Positions 44,073 through 52,072 of a DNA stretch of 64,000 bases are shown here, in pieces. The position numbers and the translations under genes are program-made. This DNA is from Collinsella tanakaei YIT 12063 (GTDB lineage Bacteria; Actinomycetota; Coriobacteriia; Coriobacteriales; Coriobacteriaceae). The notes under the pieces are model-generated. The model had not been told where the DNA came from, did no database searches, and saw only the letters and a program-made list of their open reading frames with translations. Every line of letters begins with the position of its first letter. The stretch's first letter is position 1. The stretch covers positions 172,567 to 236,566 of the forward strand of contig NZ_JH126469.1 in the NCBI RefSeq assembly GCF_000225705.1, written 5' to 3'.

Positions 44073-44795
44073 GTGAGCGACCAGGCGTTGACGGAGCTGT
44101 TCGATAACCCGGATGAGCAGCGCGCGTATGAGGAGTTCTGTGCCAACCAAGAGCGCGGCAACCAGCCGTTCAATCTGGACGCGCCCGCCCTGGTATGCCG
44201 TTGGCGCATGTCGAAGAAGCGCGTCCCGCTGCTCAATAGGCACATCCGCGCCCTGTCTCAACGCGTTGTCATGGGCGAACCGCTTACCCATAACATGCTC
44301 TCGTGGGCCAAGCAGCATGTGGAATGGTCGCTGACCGAGGGTTCCTACGTGGAGCACAACGGCGTGCTCATGTTGGTGATCGATGTCAACGGCAACGCCG
44401 CCATGACGGTGGGGGCCTATGAGCCCCTGGTTGATACTGCGTCAGCCGCTCTTGCCGCTCGCGCAGAGGCAGCCCGCCTGGAAGAGGCGGAGGCGGGCGT
44501 CGCGCCAGAGGTGCTCTGCTGCATGCGCGACGGGCGCCTGCTGGTCGCCGTGGGCGAGCATGTGTGCGGCAGCTTGTCGCTGGTGGAGCAGCTGGCCGCC
44601 ACACGCGGTATCGCGGTTGAGCATGTAGGTTCCGGCGACGCGTTCTTGAAAGACGTCCATTCCTCGTCCACCCCTATATTCTTGGTCTCCGACGAGCATG
44701 GAGTGGTCCCCGCGCGCGAGGTGGATGAAGATCAGTCTGATGACGCGAATCTTGTCCGCTTCCTGCGCGATGGCGTGGCAAAGCTGTTCTCCTAA
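44073..44795 (+). CDS. Hypothetical protein of 240 residues
   Basis: A soluble protein I do not recognise. The first part (about 1-90) is polar and helical (FDNPDEQRAYEEF, LNRHIRALSQRVV). The second part looks like an alpha/beta fold (VLMLVIDVNGNAAMTVGAYE, VLCCMRDGRLLVAVGEHVC). No catalytic motif or membrane segment is visible. GTG at 44073 lies five bases after AAAGGAG. It precedes the response regulator by 84 bases in the same direction, but there is no evidence of a shared role. Confidence 0.7.
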   Translation: MSDQALTELFDNPDEQRAYEEFCANQERGNQPFNLDAPALVCRWRMSKKRVPLLNRHIRALSQRVVMGEPLTHNMLSWAKQHVEWSLTEGSYVEHNGVLMLVIDVNGNAAMTVGAYEPLVDTASAALAARAEAARLEEAEAGVAPEVLCCMRDGRLLVAVGEHVCGSLSLVEQLAATRGIAVEHVGSGDAFLKDVHSSSTPIFLVSDEHGVVPAREVDEDQSDDANLVRFLRDGVAKLFS

Positions 44796-44879
44796 GGGCG
44801 CCGCGCCGGCGGGTGCGTGCCTCGGGTTGATGTTGTCGATAACGGCCGCTTTCTTGGGCGGCGGGGAGAGGGGGGCGTT

Positions 44880-45545
44880 GTGGCGCTTATCTACGTGGTT
44901 GAGGACGATGCTTCCATCCGTGGCGAGCTTTTGCAGGTGCTTGAGCGCAACGGGTATGAGACGCGCTGGTGCGAGCGGTTCGATACCGTGGTCGACGAGG
45001 TGCTCGCCGCTTCGCCGGACCTGGTGTTGCTCGATCTCACCCTGCCCGGCACGGACGGCCAGTTCATCTGCCGCGAGCTGCGCGCGGTTTCAAGCGTTCC
45101 CATCATGGTCCTCACTTCGCGCGTGACGGAGATAGACGAGGTCATGAGCATGAACATGGGCGCGGACGACTTTGTACCCAAGCCCTATAGCGCTCGCGTT
45201 CTGGTGGCGCGCATCGAGGCGCTGCTGCGTCGCGTCGCGGGTTCGTCCGAGACGCAGCTGCTGCGCCATAACGGTGTCGAGATCGATCCTGCGCGTTCGC
45301 TGGCATACGCCAACGGCCGCCAGGTGGAGCTCACCAAAAATGAGATGCGCATCTTAACGCTGCTGGTCTCCAAGGCGGGCACCATCGTGTCGCGCGAGGC
45401 CCTCATGCGCGATCTATGGGATTCAGATGCGTTTGTGGACGATAACACGCTTACCGTCAACATCAACCGTCTGCGCGGCACGCTCGAGAAGATCGGCGTC
45501 AAGGGCTATCTCACCACGCATCGCGGCCGCGGCTATTCGGTTTAG
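44880..45545 (+). CDS. OmpR-family response regulator, BceR/GraR-like
   Basis: A 221-residue response regulator. The receiver (1-115) has the acidic pair at 9-10, phosphoacceptor Asp52 in LVLLDLTLPG, and PKPY near residue 101. The winged-helix output domain (about 128-221) has ELTKNEMRILTLL and HRGRGYSV. GTG at 44880 follows a GGGGAGAGGGGG tract. The cognate kinase starts eight bases after its stop. The style matches regulators of antimicrobial-peptide resistance ABC exporters, but no such exporter is nearby. Confidence 0.9.
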   Translation: MALIYVVEDDASIRGELLQVLERNGYETRWCERFDTVVDEVLAASPDLVLLDLTLPGTDGQFICRELRAVSSVPIMVLTSRVTEIDEVMSMNMGADDFVPKPYSARVLVARIEALLRRVAGSSETQLLRHNGVEIDPARSLAYANGRQVELTKNEMRILTLLVSKAGTIVSREALMRDLWDSDAFVDDNTLTVNINRLRGTLEKIGVKGYLTTHRGRGYSV

Positions 45546-45553
45546 GGGGAGCT

Positions 45554-46630
45554 ATGACGTTTGGGTCATATCTGCGTTCCGCTTGGCCCACGGCGGCCAT
45601 TCTCTGCGTGGCGAGCTTGCTGACGTGCATGGTGCTCGAGGTTTCCGGCACCGGCGCGCCCCTGCTTTCGCTGGTCGCCTGCGTGCTCATAGGTTCTTCG
45701 GTGTTGCTGCTGGTCGTCGACTACCTTCGCAAGCGCGCATTTGCCTGCGAGCTCGACAGCCTTGCGGACCAGCAGGGTCATGCCCTGTGGGCAAGCGAGC
45801 TCATCGACCGTCCGGATTTCATTGAGGGCCAGCTTGCCTATGACGCCCTTTGCGCCGTTTCCAAAGCGGCGAACGACGAGGTGGCGGGGTATCGCCGCCA
45901 GACCAACGATTACCGCGAATATGTTGAAACTTGGGTCCATGAGGCGAAATCGCCCCTCGCCGCGGCGCACCTTATGATCGAGAACATAGAGGACGAGCTT
46001 TCCGCGGTGGGCGAGGACCCTATCGATGAAGAAGTGCTCTTCTCGCGTGTCCGGGCGCTGGACGAGGAACTCGACCGCATGGAGGGCTATGTGGAGCAGG
46101 CCTTGTTCTACGCGCGTTCCGAGGCGGTCGAGCGCGACTACCTTATCCGCGAGTACAACCTCAAGGAGCTGGTGTCCGCCGCCTTGCGCGCCAACTCGCG
46201 CATGCTCATCTCCGCCCGGGTCGCGCCGTTTCGCCGCAATCTCGACTACCAGGTGTTTACCGATGAGAAGTGGATGCTCTTCATCTTTGGGCAGATCATC
46301 CAGAACTCGGTTAAGTACGCCCGCGATGAGGGCGCCTCTATCGAGTTCAGCGCATGTTTGCGCGACGAGGGGCTGGCAACGGAGCGCGTCGAGCTTTCTA
46401 TTCGCGATAACGGCTGCGGGGTCAGCGCTGCGGACTTGCCGAGGGTGTTCGAGAAGGGCTTCACCGGCGCGGCGGGCCGTTCTGGCAAGCGCTCGACCGG
46501 TATAGGGCTGTACCTGGTCAAACGTCTGTGCGACAAAATGGGCGTGGGGATTGACGCCGATTCGGTTGCGGGCGAGGGCTTTACGGTGATCTTGTCGTTC
46601 TCTACCAATCGCTTCCATTACTTTGAATAG
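45554..46630 (+). CDS. Intramembrane-sensing histidine kinase, BceS/GraS-like
   Basis: A 358-residue sensor kinase. Two membrane helices (about 12-32 and 36-56) with almost no external loop mark the intramembrane-sensing group. The phosphoacceptor is His129 in WVHEAKSPLAA, which fits the Bce-type H-E-x-K-x-P box. The ATPase domain has IIQNSVKYA (N box), IRDNGCGV (G1), FEKGFTG and STGIGLYLVKRL (G2). These kinases usually sense through an ABC transporter; that is missing here, so the signal is unknown. AGGGGGA precedes the ATG. Confidence 0.92.
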   Translation: MTFGSYLRSAWPTAAILCVASLLTCMVLEVSGTGAPLLSLVACVLIGSSVLLLVVDYLRKRAFACELDSLADQQGHALWASELIDRPDFIEGQLAYDALCAVSKAANDEVAGYRRQTNDYREYVETWVHEAKSPLAAAHLMIENIEDELSAVGEDPIDEEVLFSRVRALDEELDRMEGYVEQALFYARSEAVERDYLIREYNLKELVSAALRANSRMLISARVAPFRRNLDYQVFTDEKWMLFIFGQIIQNSVKYARDEGASIEFSACLRDEGLATERVELSIRDNGCGVSAADLPRVFEKGFTGAAGRSGKRSTGIGLYLVKRLCDKMGVGIDADSVAGEGFTVILSFSTNRFHYFE

Positions 46631-46682
46631 CGCTCGCGTTGAATGGGCGGCGCTCCTCCTTCAATGCTTCTGCTTCGAAATG

Positions 46683-46734
46683 AAAACTTGTTAAAGAAAG
46701 CAAAAGAAGTGAAAGCTTGCAAAACTTGTTAAAG
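46683..46734 (+). repeat. Paired direct repeat in AT-rich promoter of AAA ATPase
   Basis: AAAACTTGTTAAAG occurs at 46683-46696 and again at 46721-46734, with a start-to-start distance of 38 bases, in a strand-biased A-rich stretch. The second copy lies 22 bases before the ATG. Likely protein-binding sites, possibly for the ATPase itself. Confidence 0.6.
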
Positions 46735-46756
46735 CATACCAAGGAGGCGGACTATC

Positions 46757-47863
46757 ATGGCAGCGTTTAATAACCCGTTTACACCAACGTTTGGAATTGT
46801 GCCGCCCTATATGGCTGGGCGTACATACGTTATCGAAGACATCGTCCGTGCTCTTGACCGCGGCCCGGGCGACCCCAATTTGGCCACCATATTCATAGGA
46901 GCAAGAGGTACGGGAAAAACGGCGCTTCTTTCGTATCTCGCCGATGAAGCGCTTGAGCATGGCTGGATCTCGGTAAGTGTTGTCGCGGCACCGGGTATGC
47001 TGGAGGACATTTACGAGCGTACCAAGGAGGCTGCCGCCGCCTATATCGATACGACGGACAGCCCAAAACTTAAAGGATTGACCGTCGGGCAGCTCTTTGG
47101 CCTCGAGTGGGAGTCCGCCCCTCGCGAGCAGCTCAATTGGCGTTCTCGCATGAACGCTTTGTTTAAAGGGCTCGATCAATATGGCATAGGGCTTTTGATT
47201 ACCGTGGACGAGGTGTCCGCGTCTCTTGATGAGATGATTTCCTTTGCCGCGACATACCAGCTTTTTGTTCGCGAGGGCAAGCGCGTCGGATTGCTCATGG
47301 CGGGGCTTCCCCATCAGGTTTCCGCACTTTTAAGAAACCAAACGGTTTCCTTTCTTCGCCGTTCGGTCCAGCACCGCCTAAGCGGTGTCGCCGATCAGGA
47401 GGTAGCGCAAGCGCTTGTCCAAACCATTGCAAGCGAAGGGAAGACGGCGACTGGAGAAGCGATCGACCTCATGGTCGACGCCATCGGCGGCTTCCCCTTT
47501 ATGATGCAGCTTGTGGGGTATAGATCGTGGGATGTATCCTTTGGTTCATGCGAAATTACCGTCAAAGACGTGCAACGAGGCGTGGCGTTGGCGCAAGGCG
47601 ACCTTGATCAGCGCGTGCTAGAGCCAACGTTTTATGAACTATCGGACGGCGACCTTGCGTTCCTTAGGGCGATGCTTGAGGACCAAGATGTGAGCTTGGT
47701 AGCAGATATAGCGCAGCGCATGGGGGTTGCCAGCAATTACGCTTCCCAGTACCGTGCAAGGCTGGTGGAACAGGGAATCATAGGCACGCGCGGGCGCGGA
47801 AAGATTGCGTTCGATATGCTGCACTTCAAAGAGTTCCTGCTTTCCAAGTTTGCAGAAGCGTAG
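46757..47863 (+). CDS. AAA ATPase, Orc1/Cdc6-like archaeal-type
   Basis: A 368-residue ATPase. NPFTPTFGIVPPYMAGR is followed by Walker A IGARGTGKTALL (near residue 55), Walker B LLITVDEVSA (near 155) and a sensor-like MAGLPHQ. A C-terminal winged helix (about 300-360; VSLVADIAQRMGVASNYASQ) suggests DNA binding. This layout, STAND/Orc-like with winged helix, is common in Actinobacteria and archaea; roles are unknown. AAGGAGG precedes the ATG. Direct repeats lie upstream. Base composition is lower in GC than neighbours, a mild hint of transfer. Confidence 0.82.
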   Translation: MAAFNNPFTPTFGIVPPYMAGRTYVIEDIVRALDRGPGDPNLATIFIGARGTGKTALLSYLADEALEHGWISVSVVAAPGMLEDIYERTKEAAAAYIDTTDSPKLKGLTVGQLFGLEWESAPREQLNWRSRMNALFKGLDQYGIGLLITVDEVSASLDEMISFAATYQLFVREGKRVGLLMAGLPHQVSALLRNQTVSFLRRSVQHRLSGVADQEVAQALVQTIASEGKTATGEAIDLMVDAIGGFPFMMQLVGYRSWDVSFGSCEITVKDVQRGVALAQGDLDQRVLEPTFYELSDGDLAFLRAMLEDQDVSLVADIAQRMGVASNYASQYRARLVEQGIIGTRGRGKIAFDMLHFKEFLLSKFAEA

Positions 47864-47889
47864 CGTCGGGCGCAAGATCGAGACAAGAG

Positions 47890-47966
47890 GGGCGCCCCGC
47901 TCTCCCGTGAAAACAATCCGCAGCCCCAACGGGGCGAGGACGTTTGCACGGGAGAGCGGGGCGCCC
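47890..47966. repeat. Long inverted repeat between convergent genes
   Basis: A perfect 20-bp inverted repeat (47890-47909 with 47947-47966), extended inward by four more pairs after one mismatch. The loop holds a second stem GCCCC/GGGGC (47923-47935). Same architecture, different sequence, as 22841-22915. It separates the plus-strand ATPase from the minus-strand uspA. No T tract. Confidence 0.8.
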
Positions 47967-47991
47967 GCTCATAGCCGTTCTTATCCAAGTG

Positions 47992-48429
47992 CTACTTCAC
48001 AACAAGGATGTCGCAATCGGTGTTGCGCAGCAGGAACGTGGAGATGGAGCCCAGCAGCGCGTACTTGATGGAAGATAGACCGCGTGCGCCGCAGAGTACC
48101 AGGTCGGGCTGGATGACGTCGAGCATCTCGTCCTTCAGGGTCTCGCGAATGCGGCCAGCGCGGATAACGATCTCGACCTCGGGGATGTCCGGATTGGCCT
48201 TCGCCTCTCCCACCTGCGCGGCGATGGAGTTCCTAAAGGCGGTCTCAAGGCCGTTGACCAGGTCGACGGGGTACGCGCCAGCGCTCTCGAGCGCGGTGGA
48301 GTCGATAACGTGACCGATAATCAATTTGGCATTGTTGTTCGCAGCTACCTTGATGGCGCGCGCGAGGACAAAATCCTGCTGTTCGGTGCCGTCGAGCGAA
48401 ACGAAAATCTTGGAATAGCCTTCGTTCAT
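47992..48429 (-). CDS. Universal stress protein UspA family (ATP-binding type)
   Basis: A 145-residue UspA domain: KIFVSLDGTEQQDF at the start and GARGLSSIKYALLGS near the end, which fits G-x2-G-x9-G(S) for ATP binding. TAGGAGG precedes the ATG at 48429. It is only distantly similar to the other UspA at 34028-34510. Divergent from uppP. Confidence 0.9.
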   Translation of the reverse strand: MNEGYSKIFVSLDGTEQQDFVLARAIKVAANNNAKLIIGHVIDSTALESAGAYPVDLVNGLETAFRNSIAAQVGEAKANPDIPEVEIVIRAGRIRETLKDEMLDVIQPDLVLCGARGLSSIKYALLGSISTFLLRNTDCDILVVK

Positions 48430-48610
48430 GAGGACCTCCTATCCGGGGACGGGCTCGTGCCACCCGTCATGCCGTCCGCTTTACTTCGCTAAACATATAC
48501 CCTAAGTGAGAGCAATCCGACCTTATTATTCTGTGAATGAAAGCGCTTTTTTCTTGCGGTGTCCGTTGCAGCGCGATAATAGTGCGACGACGTCGTAAGG
48601 GAGGTCTTTC

Positions 48611-49594
48611 TTGGACATCATCGAACTTCTCAAGGCCGCGTTCCTGGGCCTGGTTGAGGGCATCACCGAATGGCTGCCCATTTCTTCCACCGGTCACATG
48701 ATCTTGGTGGACGAGTTTATCAAGCTCAACGTGACCGAAGAATTCTGGAACATGTTTTTGGTGGTCATCCAGCTTGGTGCGATTCTTGCCGTCTGCCTGC
48801 TGTTCTTCCATGAGCTCAACCCATTCTCGTCCAAAAAGGGAAAAGACGGAAGGCGCGCCACTTGGAGTCTGTGGGGCAAGATCGTGTTGGGCTGCATCCC
48901 CGCCGCGGTTATCGGAATCCCGCTGGATGACTTTATGGAGGAGCACCTCTACAGCTCCGTGGTGGTTGCCGCCGCGTTGATTGTCTACGGTATCGCCTTC
49001 ATTGTGATCGAGAGCTGGCGCGCTCGGCGCCGCAGCGAGCTTTCCGCCGCCGGTGCGCTTCCCGGATCGCGTCCCGCCGGCGCCCACTTCGCTGCGTCTC
49101 CCGTCGCGTCTTCCGCTGCCGGTGGTGCTGCCGGCTCGGCATATGACGGCGATTCCGACTTTGGTGCCATCGCGTCGTTGGACGAGCTTTCCTGGAAGAT
49201 AGCCCTGGGCATTGGCTGCTTCCAGGTGCTGTCGCTCATTCCCGGCACCTCGCGCTCTGGTTCCACCATCATCGGCGGCCTGCTTTTGGGCTGCACCCGT
49301 TCGGTGGCATCTAAGTTCACGTTCTTCCTGGCGATCCCCGTCATGTTCGGCGCCAGCGCCCTCAAACTGGTGAAGTTCTTTATCAAGGGCGGCACGTTCG
49401 GCGCGCCCGAGCTCGCGATTCTGGGCGTTGGCTGCGCGGTCGCCTTTGTGGTCTCGCTGCTTGCCATCAAGTGGCTCATGGGCTTTGTCCGACGTCATGA
49501 TTTCAAGGCGTTCGGCGTCTACCGCATCGTCCTGGGCGTGCTGGTTCTGGCGTATTTCTTCGCCATCGCTCCCGCCCTGGGTCTTGCCGCCTAA
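48611..49594 (+). CDS. uppP: Undecaprenyl-diphosphatase UppP/BacA
   Basis: A 327-residue membrane phosphatase that recycles the wall lipid carrier and gives bacitracin resistance. GLVEGITEWLPISSTGH near residue 13 and GTSRSGSTI near 215 are its catalytic motifs. About 45 residues (roughly 140-182), rich in Ala, Ser and Gly, sit in a cytosolic loop and exceed the usual 265-275 residue length. The start is a TTG at 48611 after GGGAGG. The gene carries its own terminator. Confidence 0.94.
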   Translation: MDIIELLKAAFLGLVEGITEWLPISSTGHMILVDEFIKLNVTEEFWNMFLVVIQLGAILAVCLLFFHELNPFSSKKGKDGRRATWSLWGKIVLGCIPAAVIGIPLDDFMEEHLYSSVVVAAALIVYGIAFIVIESWRARRRSELSAAGALPGSRPAGAHFAASPVASSAAGGAAGSAYDGDSDFGAIASLDELSWKIALGIGCFQVLSLIPGTSRSGSTIIGGLLLGCTRSVASKFTFFLAIPVMFGASALKLVKFFIKGGTFGAPELAILGVGCAVAFVVSLLAIKWLMGFVRRHDFKAFGVYRIVLGVLVLAYFFAIAPALGLAA

Positions 49595-49665
49595 TCTCTG
49601 GCCCTGTCCGCCGAGAGCGTAGATACTCGGCAGCGGCTATTCTCGATCCTGTACTTTGCACGCAA

Positions 49666-49710
49666 AAGGCGCGGCGCCGGCCCACGCGGCAGGTGCCGCG
49701 CCTTTTTGCA
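49666..49710 (+). terminator. Terminator after uppP
   Basis: AAAGGCGCGGC (49666-49676) pairs with GCCGCGCCTTT (49696-49706) around a GC-rich loop, with five T residues. Confidence 0.85.
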
Positions 49711-49932
49711 TGCGTCCTGCCGCGCGCGATAAGGGGCGGAGGGTTTTAAGGGCGGAACGGTAAGAAGAATAATCTCGTCCATATGCTCACAAATGAGACG
49801 GTTGGAGGGCAATTCATGCGCTGGATTGCAAAATGTTGCCAACTCGAAGGAGCGTGAAACGGGAAAAACCTGCAGGTACCTGAATAGTGTGGTATGGTTG
49901 TGAAGTTTTTGTTCATCAAGGAAGGGTAGAGA

Positions 49933-51249
49933 ATGAACAACTTCTTCAAGATCGGCGAGCGTGGCTCGACCGTCGGCACCGAGGTGCGCGCCGGCATCAC
50001 CACGTTCCTGGCGATGGCCTACATCATCGCGGTCAACCCGGCGCTTCTGTCTGCCGCCGGCATTCCGGTGGGCGCCGCCGTCACCTCCACCTGCTTCGCT
50101 GCCGGCATCATGACCATCCTCATGGGCCTGTTCGCGAACCGTCCGCTTGCCTGCGCATCCGGCATGGGCATCAACGCGGTCGTCGCGTTCTCGCTCACCG
50201 CTGCTGCCGGCGGTGACTGGATGGTCGCCATGGCGGTCATCTTCCTCGAGGGTCTTATCATCCTGGCGTTGGTTCTGTGCGGTTTGCGCGAGGCCATTAT
50301 GGAGGCCGTGCCCGTCTCCCTGCGCCACGCCATCGCGGTCGGCCTGGGCATCTTCATCGCGCTGCTTGGCCTTATCAATGGCGGCATCGTGGTCAATGAC
50401 GATTCCACCCTCATCACCTTCGGATCCGTGTACAACCCCGTGTTCCTGGTGGGCATCATCTCCGTTGTGGTGACTTTTGCCCTGTACGTCTTCAAGATCA
50501 AGGGCTACATCCTGTGGGGCATCATCATCGCCGCCGTCGCCGGCGTACCCCTGGGCGTGACCCCTATGCCTACCGGCATTGTCCAGCTGCCCGATTTCAC
50601 GACCTTCATGGCTCCGTTCCAGACCGCTGCCGACGGCTCCGGCATGGCCATCGTCAAGGTCTTCGTCAACCCCACGCTGCTGGTCTTTGTCTTCTCCATC
50701 ATGCTGTCCGACTTCTTCGACACCATGGGCACCGCCGTTGCCGTTGGTAAGCAGGGCGACTTCCTGGATGAGGACGGCAACGTCGAGGACATCCGCAAGA
50801 TCCTGATCGTCGACTCCCTTGCCGCTTCTGTGGGCGGCCTGTTTGGCGCTTCCTCCTGCACCACCTTTGTCGAGTCCGCCTCTGGCGCTGCCGACGGCGG
50901 CCGTACCGGTCTCACCTCTGTTGTCACCGGCGTCATCTTCCTGCTCGCCGCGTTCTTCTCCCCGTTGGTCTCCATGATCGCCGCTCCCGCAACTTGCGGC
51001 GCCCTGGTTATGGTCGGCTTCCTCATGATGAACGTTGTGAGCGACATCGACTTCAGCAACCCGCTGGACGGCATCCCCGCCTTCATGACCATCATCGGCA
51101 TTCCGCTGACCTACTCCATCGCTACCGGTATTGGCCTGGGCTTCATCACCTACACCCTTATGGCTGTCTGCACCGGCAACGCCTCCAAGGTCAAGCCGCT
51201 TACCTGGCTGGTTGACATCGCGTTCCTGATTTCCTTCTTGATCGCGTAA
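49933..51249 (+). CDS. NCS2 (AzgA/PbuG-type) purine permease
   Basis: A 438-residue transporter with about twelve membrane segments, of the xanthine/uracil/adenine-guanine-hypoxanthine group. TEVRAGITTFLAMAYII, ASGMGINAVVAFS, DFFDTMGTAVAVG and SSCTTFVESASGAADGGRTG are diagnostic of AzgA-like hypoxanthine/guanine/adenine permeases. RBS AAGGG. The 222 bases upstream hold no gene; I found no purine riboswitch there. It complements the nucleoside cluster downstream by importing free bases. Confidence 0.93.
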   Translation: MNNFFKIGERGSTVGTEVRAGITTFLAMAYIIAVNPALLSAAGIPVGAAVTSTCFAAGIMTILMGLFANRPLACASGMGINAVVAFSLTAAAGGDWMVAMAVIFLEGLIILALVLCGLREAIMEAVPVSLRHAIAVGLGIFIALLGLINGGIVVNDDSTLITFGSVYNPVFLVGIISVVVTFALYVFKIKGYILWGIIIAAVAGVPLGVTPMPTGIVQLPDFTTFMAPFQTAADGSGMAIVKVFVNPTLLVFVFSIMLSDFFDTMGTAVAVGKQGDFLDEDGNVEDIRKILIVDSLAASVGGLFGASSCTTFVESASGAADGGRTGLTSVVTGVIFLLAAFFSPLVSMIAAPATCGALVMVGFLMMNVVSDIDFSNPLDGIPAFMTIIGIPLTYSIATGIGLGFITYTLMAVCTGNASKVKPLTWLVDIAFLISFLIA

Positions 51250-51297
51250 AGGCCGTCTTCTTACGGTCTTGATTTAGGACGATTTCCTCGTCCCTAT

Positions 51298-51370
51298 GAC
51301 TCCGGAGCTCCACAAGCGTCCATTGCCGCGCATCGCGAGGATGGTCCTTTGGGGTTCCGGAGTCTTTTTT
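51298..51370 (+). terminator. Terminator after purine permease
   Basis: GACTCCGGA (51298-51306) pairs with TCCGGAGTC (51356-51364) around a long structured loop, ending in seven T residues. Confidence 0.75.
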
Positions 51371-51408
51371 GTTGGTACACTTTGACGTAACCCGCTAGGA
51401 GGATGCAT

Positions 51409-51750
51409 ATGAATATCCAGATCTTCGGCACCAAGAAGAGCTTCGATACCAAGAAGGCCCAACGCTACTTTAAAGAGCGCCGTATCAAGTTCCAGTTTAT
51501 CGACCTTAAAGAGAAGGGGATGAGCAAGGGCGAGCTTGAGAGCGTCATGCGTTGCGTGGGCGGTATCGATGGCGTGCTGGACCGTGATGCAAAGGACCAG
51601 GATACGGTCGCGCTTATCACCTATCTGGCTGAGAGCCAGAAGTTTGAGAAGCTGCTTGAGAATCAACAGGTGCTGCGTGAACCCATCGTCCGTAACGGCC
51701 GCCAGGCGACCGTGGGCTACCAGCCGGATGTATGGAAGGGCTGGGAGTAG
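51409..51750 (+). CDS. ArsC/YffB-fold protein without N-terminal cysteine
   Basis: A 113-residue protein of the arsenate reductase/Spx-like thioredoxin fold: NIQIFGTKKSFDTKKAQRYF, FQFIDLKEKGMSKGEL and LREPIVRNGRQATVGYQPDVW match the family start, middle and end. The position of the usual active-site cysteine is serine or phenylalanine (KKSFD); the only cysteine is Cys48, in MRCVGG. So it is probably not an arsenate reductase. ATG at 51409 is six bases after AGGAGG. Confidence 0.85.
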   Translation: MNIQIFGTKKSFDTKKAQRYFKERRIKFQFIDLKEKGMSKGELESVMRCVGGIDGVLDRDAKDQDTVALITYLAESQKFEKLLENQQVLREPIVRNGRQATVGYQPDVWKGWE

Positions 51751-51814
51751 GCATTCTTGGCGTACTGCCGTGGATCCATTTTGGCTATTTTCATTTTGGT
51801 TATCTGTAATACAT

Positions 51815-51986
51815 GTATTGAAGCGTGCCACTTTTAACGCTTGGAATGGCACATTTCAATACGCAGATCAATCTGTGTATTACCGTTTACCGTTTTTTCT
51901 GGAAAAAGTGGTAATCGGTAATACCGATTTCATAATTGGTATTAAAGCGAGCCATAATAGCGCTTCAAAGTGGCACATGGTAATAC
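51815..51986. repeat. Array of three 48-bp palindromes at a 62-bp period
   Basis: Units at 51815-51862, 51877-51924 and 51939-51986 are each 48 bases, start GTATT and end AATAC. Two 14-base spacers (51863-51876 and 51925-51938) are themselves partial palindromes. Unit 2 pairs 20 of 23 positions by Watson-Crick plus two G-U. Units 1 and 3 share GAGCCA/GTGCCA, CGCTT and TGGCACAT in the same order. The whole array is also symmetric about unit 2. I know of no named element of this form. Confidence 0.85.
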
Positions 51987-52006
51987 ACGGCACATCCGCC
52001 CGCCGA

Positions 52007-52068
52007 CGATGGCGGACGGCTGCGCCATCGCTCGTGGGTGGGTGTCATTGGCGGCGCCCACCCACGAG
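52007..52068. terminator. Tandem GC-rich hairpins downstream of deoB
   Basis: CGATGGCG/CGCCATCG (52007-52014 with 52023-52030) abuts CTCGTGGGTGGGTG paired with CGCCCACCCACGAG (52031-52044 with 52055-52068, one G-U). There is no T tract. Probably ends deoB or blocks readthrough from both sides. Confidence 0.6.
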
Positions 52069-52072
52069 TGCG

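Larger units (their letters stand above)
51751..52072. other. Intergenic region between convergent ArsC-fold gene and deoB
   Basis: No gene. It holds an AT-rich half with three regularly spaced palindromes (51815-51986) and a GC-rich half with two hairpins (52007-52068). The upstream GTAATAC at 51806-51812 looks like an extra unit end. Confidence 0.7.

Noticed and set aside
49786..49858. Short frame of about 24 codons before the NCS2 permease as leader peptide
   Set aside because: No convincing ribosome binding site or regulatory codon run, and no attenuator structure follows.
49711..49932. Possible purine riboswitch before the NCS2 permease
   Set aside because: The conserved core bases of the purine aptamer are not present in the right order on either strand, despite a suggestive TAATCTCGTCC stretch.
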